NCBI GenBank assembly: GCA_934101595.1
Contig: CAKORR010000004.1
Coordinates: forward strand, 62,001 to 126,000
Source of the DNA: an uncultured Bacilli bacterium
GTDB taxonomy: Bacteria > Bacillota_I > Bacilli_A > RF39 > UBA660
DNA length: 64,000 nucleotides
Direction of reading: 5' to 3'
Position 1 is the stretch's first letter. Every line of letters starts with the position of its first letter. Positions 15,476 to 23,558 of this stretch are shown piece by piece. A model generated the notes under the pieces. The model did no database searches, had not been told where the DNA came from, and was given only the letters and a program-made list of their open reading frames with translations. A program made the position numbers and the translations under genes.

Positions 15476-17990
15476 AAAATATGATCATACTTTAGTAGAA
15501 AAAAATAGATACAATAATTGGAAAGAAAAAGGATACTTTGAAACATTGGATAAAAAAAAGGAACCATTTTGTATAGTAATTCCTCCTCCAAATGTTACTG
15601 GAAAATTACACTTAGGACATGCTTATGACACGGCTATCCAAGATATAATAATTCGTTTTAAAAGAATGCAAGGTTATGATGCTTTATGGCTTCCAGGAAT
15701 GGATCATGCTGCTATCGCTACTGAATCAAAAGTTGTTAAAAAACTTAAAGATGAAGGAATTAATAAGTATGAATACGGGCGTGAAAAGTTTTTGGAAGCA
15801 TGTTGGGATTGGACACATTTATATGGTAATAATATAAGAGATCAGTGGGCTAAACTTGGATTATCTTTGGATTATAGAAGAGAAAGATTTACTTTAGATG
15901 AAGGACTTAATAATGCTGTTACTAAAGTTTTTGTTGATTACTATAATAAGGGATTAATTTATCGCGGTGAGAGAATAATAAACTGGGATCCTCAAGCTCA
16001 AACTGCTTTATCAAATGAAGAAGTTATTTATAAAGATGTACCAGGAGCATTTTATCATATTAAGTATTTTATTGAGGGAACAGATGAATATTTAGATGTT
16101 GCAACAACTCGTCCAGAAACTTTATTTGGTGATACTGCAGTAGCAGTTAATGCGAATGATAAAAGATATCAAAAATACGTTGGTAAAAATGTTTTATTAC
16201 CAATGGTTAATAAACTTATACCTATTATTACAGATGAGCATGCTGATCCAGAATTTGGAACAGGTGTAGTTAAAATAACACCAGCTCATGATCCAAACGA
16301 CTTTGAAGTAGGAAATAGACATAATCTAAAACGCATTGTTGTAATAAATAAAGACGGTACAATGAATAAAAATGCTTTAGAATATGAGGGAATGACTAGG
16401 GAAGAATGTCGCGAAGCATTAATTAAAGATCTTGAAAAGAAAGATTTATTAATAAGAATTGAACCAATGACTCATAGTGTTGGACATTCTGAACGTACAG
16501 GTGTTATGGTTGAGCCTTATCTATCAAAGCAATGGTTTGTTAAGATGAAACCATTAGCTATGCAAGTATTAGAAAATCAAAAAAATAAAGATACAAAGGT
16601 AAATTTCTTCCCAAGTAATTTTGAAAAAATAATGAATCATTGGATGGAAATAACTTATGACTGGTGTATATCTCGTCAATTATGGTGGGGCCATAGAATA
16701 CCGGCTTGGTATAAAGGTGAAGAAGTTTATGTTGGCATGAATGCTCCGGAAGGTGAAGGCTGGATACAAGATAATGATGTATTAGATACTTGGTTTTCCT
16801 CCGCACTTTGGCCTTTCTCAACCTTAGGATGGCCTCAAAAAACAAACGATTTTTTAAGATACTTTCCTAATAATTGCCTAGTAACTGGATATGATATTAT
16901 TCCTTTTTGGGTAAATAGAATGACTTTCCAATCTCTTGAACTAACAGGAAAAAGGCCTTTTAAAGATTGTGTTATCCATGGACTTATTCGTGATAAAGAA
17001 GGCCGTAAAATGTCCAAAAGCTTAGGCAATGGTATAGATCCAATGGATATGTGTGATAAATACGGTGCTGATGCTTTAAGATATTATTTAACTACAGATT
17101 GTGCTATGGGTACTGATTTAAGATTTGATGAAGTAAAATTAGGAAGTACATGGAATTTTATTAATAAGTTATGGAATGCATCACGCTTTGTATTATTAAA
17201 TATTGAAGATTTAAATGAAGATAATTATAAACTTGATAATTTAAATATATTCGATAAATGGATACTTACAGAATTAAACGAAGTTATAAAAGTTTCGACA
17301 AAACATATGGAAAAATATGAATTTAATGTAGTAGCTAAAGAGTTGTATTCATTTATATGGGATTCATTTTGCGATTCTTATATTGAGTTTGCTAAGTTTA
17401 ATATGAATGATACGACTAAATCTGTACTTTTAGTAGTACTTAAAAACATTTTAAAATTATTACATCCATTTATGCCATATGTTACTGATAATTTATATGA
17501 AACTCTACCAATTAGACATAGTGAGAGTATAATGATTAGTAATTATCCAATTTATCATAAGGAATATGTTTTTAAAAAAGAAGCAAATGAAGTTTTAAAT
17601 ATCATTAATTTTATTACAACATTCAGAAATATTAAAACAGAGAATAACATTGGTAAAGATTTCAAAGTTGTTTTAAATAATGATAAAGATTATAGTTTTA
17701 TTGCTAAAATATTAAAATTTGATGATAAAATAGTTACTGAAAGACCAAACATTAAAGAGTATGTTGTTAAATCTGGTGATTTGTCTTTATCCATATATTT
17801 TGAAAAGGAAGTTACTTTGGAAGATAAAGAGTTATTGGAAAAACAAAGGGCATCTTTAGAATCTAGTATAGAGAGGCGAAAAAAACTTTTAGCTAATGAA
17901 AACTATGTCAATAAAGCTCCTAAAGCGTTAGTAGAGGAAGAAAAAAAGAAACTAAAAGAAGAAGAAGAAAAACTTGCATTATTAAAATAA
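15465..17990 (+). CDS. valS: Valyl-tRNA synthetase
   Basis: About 841 residues. HIGH-type HLGHA is at 49-53 after PPPNVTGKL, KMSKS at 515-519 in GRKMSKSLGN. The editing domain lies between (TTRPETLFGDTAV, THSVGHSERTG), followed by the anticodon domain and a C-terminal Lys/Glu-rich coiled coil, as in other bacterial ValRS. Two starts are possible, ATG 15459 and ATG 15465. The second is better spaced from the GAGAG at 15451-15455. It charges tRNA-Val and is regulated by the Val T-box upstream of the HD gene. A terminator follows directly. Confidence 0.97.
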   Translation: MIDKKYDHTLVEKNRYNNWKEKGYFETLDKKKEPFCIVIPPPNVTGKLHLGHAYDTAIQDIIIRFKRMQGYDALWLPGMDHAAIATESKVVKKLKDEGINKYEYGREKFLEACWDWTHLYGNNIRDQWAKLGLSLDYRRERFTLDEGLNNAVTKVFVDYYNKGLIYRGERIINWDPQAQTALSNEEVIYKDVPGAFYHIKYFIEGTDEYLDVATTRPETLFGDTAVAVNANDKRYQKYVGKNVLLPMVNKLIPIITDEHADPEFGTGVVKITPAHDPNDFEVGNRHNLKRIVVINKDGTMNKNALEYEGMTREECREALIKDLEKKDLLIRIEPMTHSVGHSERTGVMVEPYLSKQWFVKMKPLAMQVLENQKNKDTKVNFFPSNFEKIMNHWMEITYDWCISRQLWWGHRIPAWYKGEEVYVGMNAPEGEGWIQDNDVLDTWFSSALWPFSTLGWPQKTNDFLRYFPNNCLVTGYDIIPFWVNRMTFQSLELTGKRPFKDCVIHGLIRDKEGRKMSKSLGNGIDPMDMCDKYGADALRYYLTTDCAMGTDLRFDEVKLGSTWNFINKLWNASRFVLLNIEDLNEDNYKLDNLNIFDKWILTELNEVIKVSTKHMEKYEFNVVAKELYSFIWDSFCDSYIEFAKFNMNDTTKSVLLVVLKNILKLLHPFMPYVTDNLYETLPIRHSESIMISNYPIYHKEYVFKKEANEVLNIINFITTFRNIKTENNIGKDFKVVLNNDKDYSFIAKILKFDDKIVTERPNIKEYVVKSGDLSLSIYFEKEVTLEDKELLEKQRASLESSIERRKKLLANENYVNKAPKALVEEEKKKLKEEEEKLALLK

Positions 17991-18026
17991 AAAGACATAA
18001 TAAGACAAATTTATTATGTCTTTTTT
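17991..18026 (+). terminator. Terminator after valS
   Basis: AAAGACATAATAA pairs with TTATTATGTCTTT across a seven-base loop, followed by T. Confidence 0.9.
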
Positions 18027-18049
18027 GTTAATATATTTCTGGTGATAAT

Positions 18050-18475
18050 ATGAGACAATTTTGGATTTTTAATATTAATAAAGAAATGGCAATTTTAACT
18101 CGTAAAAATCCTTACAATATATATAAGTCTTTGGAAGAAATTTATCGCATGCCTAAAGAAGATGTAGATGTTGGATTAAATATATTTGAACAGTTAATAA
18201 AGCCCATAAATATTGCCAAAATTAATAGAGAGATATATGAATTATTTAAGAATAATGATTATTACAGCAAAACCAACAATAAGCATATTTATTACAACAA
18301 ATATAGGCCTGAACAGTCCGAACTATTATTAAGAAAAACGTATATACTATTAAATAGTAATGTTATTTCCCCAGCTTTTTGTAAATATTTTGTTTCTAAG
18401 AAAAATTATTTTGTGTGCGACTTTCTAAACAGGGATTATTTTTGGTTTGATGATTTTTTATGCATAAATAAATAA
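18050..18475 (+). CDS. SirA-like protein (sporulation inhibitor of replication family)
   Basis: A 141-residue cytosolic protein. Its layout follows B. subtilis SirA (YneE): an N-terminal FWIFNINKEMA strand, a SLEEIYRM helix, an FEQLIKPIN segment, and a C-terminal aromatic ending DFLNRDYFWFDD matching the SirA tail. Length is close to the 148 residues of SirA. It lies directly before yneF, the same order as yneE-yneF in Bacillus, which strengthens the call. In Bacillus, SirA binds DnaA domain I and blocks new rounds of initiation during sporulation. I see no sporulation genes here. The similarity was judged by eye and is modest. Confidence 0.6.
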   Translation: MRQFWIFNINKEMAILTRKNPYNIYKSLEEIYRMPKEDVDVGLNIFEQLIKPINIAKINREIYELFKNNDYYSKTNNKHIYYNKYRPEQSELLLRKTYILLNSNVISPAFCKYFVSKKNYFVCDFLNRDYFWFDDFLCINK

Positions 18476-18478
18476 AAC

Positions 18479-18507
18479 TTGTAAATTAAGCGATTCTCTA
18501 GTAAAAT
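18479..18507 (+). promoter_or_regulatory. Promoter of yneF
   Basis: TTGTAA at 18479-18484, 17-base spacer, TAAAAT at 18502-18507; AAGGAG follows at 18516. Confidence 0.55.
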
Positions 18508-18529
18508 TTAAAAAGAAGGAGTGATAAAA

Positions 18530-18739
18530 ATGTTACAAGAAATAATAGCTCTAGTAATCGGATTAATTATTGGTTTAGTTGCAGGCTTTTTAATATCTCG
18601 TGGCTTGATGAAAAAATATTTAAAGAAAAATCCCCCTATTAATGAAAAAATGATTGAAGTTATGATGAGTAGTATGGGGAGAAAACCTAGCCAAAAGCAA
18701 GTTAACCAAGTCATGAAACAAATGAATAGGTATATGTAA
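18530..18739 (+). CDS. yneF: YneF-family small membrane protein
   Basis: 69 residues: one N-terminal transmembrane helix (IIALVIGLIIGLVAGFLI), then the family signature KKNPPINEKMIEVMM and SMGRKPSQKQVNQVMKQMN, which is almost word for word that of B. subtilis YneF (UPF0154). Function unknown. ATG 18530 is preferred to GTG 18521 because AAGGAG at 18516-18521 overlaps the GTG and is well spaced for the ATG. Confidence 0.93.
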   Translation: MLQEIIALVIGLIIGLVAGFLISRGLMKKYLKKNPPINEKMIEVMMSSMGRKPSQKQVNQVMKQMNRYM

Positions 18740-18742
18740 TAA

Positions 18743-18767
18743 AGAGCAAATTTTTGCTCTCTTTTTT
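18743..18767 (+). terminator. Terminator after yneF
   Basis: AGAGCAAA pairs with TTGCTCT, followed by CTTTTTT. Confidence 0.85.
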
Positions 18768-18778
18768 GAGGTGATTTT

Positions 18779-19258
18779 ATGAAAATTAATTTAAATTTAG
18801 ATTTTGATAGTTTTTATATTTTAGCAAAACACTATTATGAATTTTATAAAAATTTATATGTACCGGTAACTTTTAATACTTTTGATGGAGTAAATTATGA
18901 TAAGGATGGCTATTCATTAGGACTTTTCTTGATTGAGCAAAAAACTGCTCGCCTAAAAAAAGAAAACAAGAAGAAATTATTAGAAATAGGTTTTTCTTTT
19001 CATCATAAAATATTAACATTTGAAGAGTATTACAGGCTTTTAAAAAATTATTATGATCACTATAAAAACTTGGATGTTAAAGAGGGATTTAAAACATTAG
19101 ATGGCGTAAACTATGATGAAAACGGTTATTCTTTATATGACGAAATAGTTATTTTAAGAGCCTTCTATCACCAAAAAATGTTGACAGATGAAAAAATTGG
19201 TATGCTTATAGATATAGATTTTCCGTTTTCCTATCCAAATGAAGAATTAAAAAAATAA
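18779..19258 (+). CDS. Protein of two helicase-associated (HA)-like repeats
   Basis: 159 residues made almost only of two repeats of about 65 residues. The first has LAKHYYEFYKNLYVPVTF, GVNYDKDGYSLGLFLIEQ and LLEIGFSF. The second has LLKNYYDHYKNLDVKEGF, GVNYDENGYSLYDEI and LIDIDFPF. This is the pattern of helicase-associated domains (Tyr/Trp-rich, then G-Y-x-LG-x-W/F-L), normally found in tandem at the end of large helicases and here without a helicase. It may bind nucleic acid. The start at 18779 has GAGGTG in front of it. Function unknown. Confidence 0.65.
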   Translation: MKINLNLDFDSFYILAKHYYEFYKNLYVPVTFNTFDGVNYDKDGYSLGLFLIEQKTARLKKENKKKLLEIGFSFHHKILTFEEYYRLLKNYYDHYKNLDVKEGFKTLDGVNYDENGYSLYDEIVILRAFYHQKMLTDEKIGMLIDIDFPFSYPNEELKK

Positions 19259-19375
19259 GATTGTGATGTGTAAAGAAATAGTAATTAGTTAGTACTTATT
19301 TACAAATGATTTCTTTTTTTGATTGAATTTTAATGTGCTGTATGATATTCTTAATGTAGAATAAGAGGGATTATT

Positions 19376-20431
19376 ATGGAGTTTTTAGATAAAATATTTA
19401 GTTATCCTAATTTTGGAACTATTTTATTTGCCGTAATTGCTGTTTTAACTGTTCTATTTTTTATAATTTTATTTTTTGGTAAAAAAGATGAAAAAGAACG
19501 CAAATTAGAAGAAACTAGAAGATTGGAATTAGCCAATGTTAATGCTTTTAAAGAAGAAGAAAAAGAAGGCGAAAAGCTTGAAGTGACAGAGCCATCTACT
19601 ACTGAAATAAAAGAAAATCCTCAATTTAATAAAGAAGATTTATCAAGTGAAGATAATTCGGAAATTAACGAAAATAATGAGAAAATAAAGTTAGATGATA
19701 ACGCCTATAGTGAGCCAGTTCTTAATAATAAGGAAGAAAATAAAGAAATAGATATAGATAATGAAATTGTTAAAGACTCTGATGAAGAGGCGTATGTACC
19801 TTTATCAATTGATGAATTAATAGCCAAGATTAATGATAATGCAAAAATGGCTGCTAAAAGTGAAGTAAATAACATTGAAAAAGGTAATGATGAGACTTTT
19901 GAACCTGTTTTAAAAAAGGAAGAAGAAAAGCCTTTAGTAATTGAGTCAAATGATGAAATGCCTCATACTTTTTCTGAGTTTGCTAGTGAAATTGATAAAG
20001 AATTAGCAGAACTTAAGGATGAAAAACAGGTTGATAATTCTTATGAAAAAATTGTTTCCGAAAAAACTTCTAATGTTAAAGCAGAAGTTAATAGACTAAT
20101 GAATGCCAATGTTTCGGTTACACCTATTAATGAAATTCAAAAATATAACAATCAACCAGTGTTTAGTTCAGTTTTTGCTCCAAAGAAAGAGGAACCCAAG
20201 GAAGATAATGTTACGTCATTTAAAATAATAAGTGATAATGAAAATAGCGAAATAGAAAATCAACAAAAAAAAGATTTGAAAGAAGAAACAAGTACAGTTA
20301 TTTTAAATAAAAACTTAGATATTGCTCTTCCAAAGGTTAAAAAGGAAGTGCCGAAATCAATTGAATTGCCAGCTAAGAAGAAAAATAACGAAGAAGTAGT
20401 ACACTTTAGTATAATTGATAACGATAAATAA
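19376..20431 (+). CDS. Membrane-anchored acidic low-complexity protein, unknown function
   Basis: 351 residues. A single transmembrane segment at about 15-33 (TILFAVIAVLTVLFFIILFF) is followed by a Lys then a long, highly charged, probably disordered cytosolic tail rich in Glu, Asn, Asp and Lys. Two short patches look more conserved: SIDELIAKINDNAKMAAKS and PHTFSEFASEIDKELAEL. The topology (short N terminus out, long tail in) resembles membrane-tethered scaffold proteins. No enzyme motif. It has its own promoter-like region (TTGAAT at 19323) and an intrinsic terminator after it. I do not recognise the family. Confidence 0.6.
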   Translation: MEFLDKIFSYPNFGTILFAVIAVLTVLFFIILFFGKKDEKERKLEETRRLELANVNAFKEEEKEGEKLEVTEPSTTEIKENPQFNKEDLSSEDNSEINENNEKIKLDDNAYSEPVLNNKEENKEIDIDNEIVKDSDEEAYVPLSIDELIAKINDNAKMAAKSEVNNIEKGNDETFEPVLKKEEEKPLVIESNDEMPHTFSEFASEIDKELAELKDEKQVDNSYEKIVSEKTSNVKAEVNRLMNANVSVTPINEIQKYNNQPVFSSVFAPKKEEPKEDNVTSFKIISDNENSEIENQQKKDLKEETSTVILNKNLDIALPKVKKEVPKSIELPAKKKNNEEVVHFSIIDNDK

Positions 20432-20444
20432 AATTATAATTATT

Positions 20445-20468
20445 AAAAATGGGTTATCCCATTTTTTT
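20445..20468 (+). terminator. Terminator after the acidic membrane protein gene
   Basis: AAAAATGGG, loop TTAT, CCCATTTTTTT. Confidence 0.9.
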
Positions 20469-20469
20469 G

Positions 20470-20498
20470 TTGAATAAAAAATTACCGTGTGCTAGAAT
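20470..20498 (+). promoter_or_regulatory. Promoter with TGTGC extended -10, sigma factor gene
   Basis: TTGAAT at 20470-20475, 17-base spacer, TAGAAT at 20493-20498 preceded by TGTGC. The same TGTGCTAGAATA string occurs before the two CLec-MoxR genes (47509 and 49610), and a variant before the sigma gene at 55581. Confidence 0.6.
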
Positions 20499-20524
20499 AT
20501 TTTTCAAGGTCAGGGACATATAAA

Positions 20525-21712
20525 ATGAAAATAAGTAGTAATAATGAAATAGAAAATTATAAAAATGAAATTTCTAAATATAAAGAACTAAGTGATGAAG
20601 AGTTCTTAGAGTTGTTTTTGCAATATAAATCAGGTAATAAAGAGGCCGAAAATAGGTTAATTTTACATAATTTGAATCTTGTTTTTTCGATTGCCACCAG
20701 TATAATGAACAGCTTAAATAATAAAAACTTACAATTAAATTTTGAATTACTTGATTTAATTCAACAGGGAAATATTGGCTTGCAAGAGGCTTTGGCAGCA
20801 TATGATTGTGAGAGAAAAAATAAATTTTCAACTTTTGCTTATGGCTATATCAAGGGTTATATTTATAATTTTGCTAAACACAAAAATAGTTTAATTAGAA
20901 CACCTCATGAATGGCCAAAACTTTATAGCAAAATAATTAAATTTGATGATGAATTTCAAAAAAGCCATGGCAGGATTCCAACCGATGAAGAGCGCTCTAT
21001 TGGGTTATCATTAGATCCTCAATATATTGGTCGAATTATTCAACTAAATAGAAGAATCAAATGCCTAGATGCTCCAATAAATGAAAAAAACGATACTTTA
21101 AAAGATATCATTCCCGAATCACGTGAAGATTTGGCACTATCCTATGAGAATAGAGAAATAAATAAAGAAATTGCTAGAATAATCAATGGGCCATTATTAA
21201 ATGATTCTGAAAAGTATGCTATTACTTTAAGATTTGGATTTTATGATAATCCATTGAGTTGTGTTGAAATTGCTAAAAAAATGAATATTTGTAGGCAAAG
21301 AGTATATACAATTATAAATAATGGATTAGAAAAGTTACGAAACAGTAAAGAAATAGAAATGATTAATAGAGGAGAATTATTAATAAAGAAAGAATTTAAA
21401 AAAATTAATCTCCCTGGAAGAAGTGAATATCAATTAGAGATAATTAATAATGAAGCTTCTAAATTAATTTATTGTAATAGCTTATATGATTTATTAAATA
21501 TGCAAAATGAAAAGGCTTTAAAAGAATTGGTTGATAATTTAACACTTTTTGAGCAGGAAATAATTTACAAAAAATTTGGACCATATTTAACTCAAATCGT
21601 TAGTGATGAAGTACTTACTGCGGATGAAATATTTCTTCTTTATTGGCAAATTATTCCTAAACTAAAAAGACTACCTAAAGAAAGTAATCTAAATTTAAAA
21701 ATGAAGCACTAA
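20525..21712 (+). CDS. Sigma-70 family RNA polymerase sigma factor, atypical
   Basis: About 395 residues from ATG 20525. The frame is open to GTG 20489, but that codon lies inside the promoter. Region 2 is recognisable: LDLIQQGNIGLQEALAAYD and KFSTFAYGYIKGYIYNFAK. A region 3-like stretch includes RIPTDEERSIGLSLDP, and a region 4 HTH has SCVEIAKKMNICRQRVYTII. A C-terminal extension of about 110 residues after region 4 is unusual. Region 2.4 lacks the Trp-rich pattern of primary sigma. It therefore looks like an alternative sigma factor or a degenerate lineage-specific member; two further ones are at 55581 and 56978. Promoter specificity unknown. Confidence 0.85.
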   Translation: MKISSNNEIENYKNEISKYKELSDEEFLELFLQYKSGNKEAENRLILHNLNLVFSIATSIMNSLNNKNLQLNFELLDLIQQGNIGLQEALAAYDCERKNKFSTFAYGYIKGYIYNFAKHKNSLIRTPHEWPKLYSKIIKFDDEFQKSHGRIPTDEERSIGLSLDPQYIGRIIQLNRRIKCLDAPINEKNDTLKDIIPESREDLALSYENREINKEIARIINGPLLNDSEKYAITLRFGFYDNPLSCVEIAKKMNICRQRVYTIINNGLEKLRNSKEIEMINRGELLIKKEFKKINLPGRSEYQLEIINNEASKLIYCNSLYDLLNMQNEKALKELVDNLTLFEQEIIYKKFGPYLTQIVSDEVLTADEIFLLYWQIIPKLKRLPKESNLNLKMKH

Positions 21713-21725
21713 GGTGCTTTTTTTG
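21704..21725 (+). terminator. Terminator after the sigma factor gene
   Basis: AAGCAC and GTGCTT around the stop codon, followed by T7. Confidence 0.8.
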
Positions 21726-21790
21726 TGATATTGTTTGCATTTTATTACTAGGAATTATATAATTATTGTGAATGATAAAGAAGGTATAAA

Positions 21791-22807
21791 ATGCATATAA
21801 TGAATTTAACAAAAGACAATTTGGAAGAATACTTTATATCTATTGGTGAAAAAAAGTTTAAAGCTAATCAAGTTTTTACATGGTTATATGAAAAAAGAGT
21901 GTTTGATTATAATTCGTTTTCGGATTTAAAAAAAGAAATAAGAGATAAACTTAGGGAAGATATGGATATAAGTTTTATAAGTATTAAGAGGAAAGAAGAA
22001 GACAATCTAACCAAAAAGTATCTGTTTAGTTTGCATGATCGTAATTACGTCGAGGCTGTTTTGATGGAACATGATTATGGATTGTCGGTATGTATTTCTA
22101 CTCAAGTTGGATGTAATATGGGATGTAAGTTTTGTGAAAGTGGGCGCTTAAAAAAGGTTCGTAATCTTGAAACGTATGAAATGGTTGAGCAAATACTTCT
22201 TATTGAAAAAGATATTAATAAAAGAATTTCTAGTGTAGTTTTAATGGGTATTGGAGAGCCTCTTGATAATTATGATAACGTTATAAACTTTATAAAGATA
22301 ATAAACGATCCTAAAGGGATTTCCATTGGAGCAAGGCATATTACAGTTTCTACATGTGGCATAGTTCCAAAGATATATGAATTAGCACATTTGCCATTAC
22401 AAGTAAATTTGGCCTTATCGCTACATGCTCCAAATGATGAGATTAGAAATAAAATAATGGGTATTAATAAAGTGTACAATATTAGTCAAGTATTGGCTGC
22501 TATTAAGGATTATATAGCACTTACTAATAGACGAGTAACTATTGAATATGTTATGCTTAAAATGGTAAATGATAGTGTAGAATGTGCAAATATGCTATCA
22601 GATTTATTAAGAGGATTAAATGTTTATGTTAATTTAATTCCGTATAATGAAACTAATAACATATCATTTAAAAAAAGTGATAAAAATACCATAGATGAAT
22701 TTTATAATACGCTAAAAAAAAGAGGCATCAACGTTACGGTTAGAAGAGAATTTGGTAGTAAAATATCCGCGGCGTGTGGCCAGTTAAGAAGCAAAGAGGT
22801 GAAATAA
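21791..22807 (+). CDS. rlmN: 23S rRNA/tRNA adenine-C2 methyltransferase RlmN family
   Basis: 338-residue radical-SAM enzyme. The cluster cysteines lie in CNMGCKFC (about 108, 112, 115), and the methyl-carrying Cys is Cys329 in AACGQLR. GIGEPLDNYDNV and STCGIVPKI are family blocks. It methylates A2503 of 23S rRNA, and in some bacteria tRNA. The residues after the cluster read ESG rather than the common ATG, a variation seen in some low-GC members. It heads the operon rlmN-prpC-prkC-rsgA-rpe, a classic Bacilli order. ATG 21791 has an AAGG site upstream; ATG 21800 is an alternative. Confidence 0.92.
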   Translation: MHIMNLTKDNLEEYFISIGEKKFKANQVFTWLYEKRVFDYNSFSDLKKEIRDKLREDMDISFISIKRKEEDNLTKKYLFSLHDRNYVEAVLMEHDYGLSVCISTQVGCNMGCKFCESGRLKKVRNLETYEMVEQILLIEKDINKRISSVVLMGIGEPLDNYDNVINFIKIINDPKGISIGARHITVSTCGIVPKIYELAHLPLQVNLALSLHAPNDEIRNKIMGINKVYNISQVLAAIKDYIALTNRRVTIEYVMLKMVNDSVECANMLSDLLRGLNVYVNLIPYNETNNISFKKSDKNTIDEFYNTLKKRGINVTVRREFGSKISAACGQLRSKEVK

Positions 22808-23544
22808 TGCAATCATTTTATTTAACGGATCCAGGAAGAGTTAGATCACATAATGAAGATTCTGTAACTATTTTAAAGAATGCGAATAATGAATATTTAA
22901 TGATAGTGGCCGATGGAATGGGGGGACACCGTAAGGGTGAAGTCGCTTCAAGTATTTGTTTGTCTCATTTAGGAAAAAGATTTTCCTCTATAAGTTCACT
23001 AGGTACAAAAGTTGATGCTGTAAATTGGCTCAATGATAATGTAAATGAAGTGAATCGTCAAATTTTAAAATACGCTGAAGAAAACGTTGATTCAGTAGGT
23101 ATGGGAACAACTGTTGTAATAGCTATTTATACAAGCGAATATCTTATTTTCGCTAATATTGGTGATAGTTCAGGATTTGTGTTGAAAAATCATAAGTTAC
23201 ATAAAGTGACTAAGGACCATACACTTGTAAATTTGCTTGTTGAGGCTGGAGATCTAACTGAAGAAGAAGCAAAGTATCATCCTAAGAAAAATGTTCTCAT
23301 GAAAGCTTTAGGAGCCAGTGAGAAATGTGAGTTAGACATATTTGATGTAGTAGATGACAAATATGATGGCATTTTACTATGTAGTGATGGCTTAACTAAT
23401 ATGCTTACAAATGAACAAATTGAAAAGGTATTAAATGATGATGAACTTTCGATTGAAGGAAAAATAAGCAAACTTATAAGAAAATGTAATGCCAGGGGTG
23501 GTACGGATAATATTTCCGTAGCTTATTTAGCACTAAAAAGTTAA
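22807..23544 (+). CDS. prpC: PP2C-type protein serine/threonine phosphatase
   Basis: 245 residues from ATG 22807, which overlaps the rlmN stop (TAATG) with GAGGTG upstream. Metal-binding motifs of PP2C are present: RSHNEDS, ADGMGGH, NIGDSSGF, LCSDGLTN and GGTDNIS. It reverses phosphorylation by the PrkC kinase encoded next. The frame is open 33 bases further upstream, but that would lie inside rlmN without a ribosome site. Confidence 0.96.
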   Translation: MQSFYLTDPGRVRSHNEDSVTILKNANNEYLMIVADGMGGHRKGEVASSICLSHLGKRFSSISSLGTKVDAVNWLNDNVNEVNRQILKYAEENVDSVGMGTTVVIAIYTSEYLIFANIGDSSGFVLKNHKLHKVTKDHTLVNLLVEAGDLTEEEAKYHPKKNVLMKALGASEKCELDIFDVVDDKYDGILLCSDGLTNMLTNEQIEKVLNDDELSIEGKISKLIRKCNARGGTDNISVAYLALKS

Positions 23545-23558
23545 TTGGAGGAATAACT

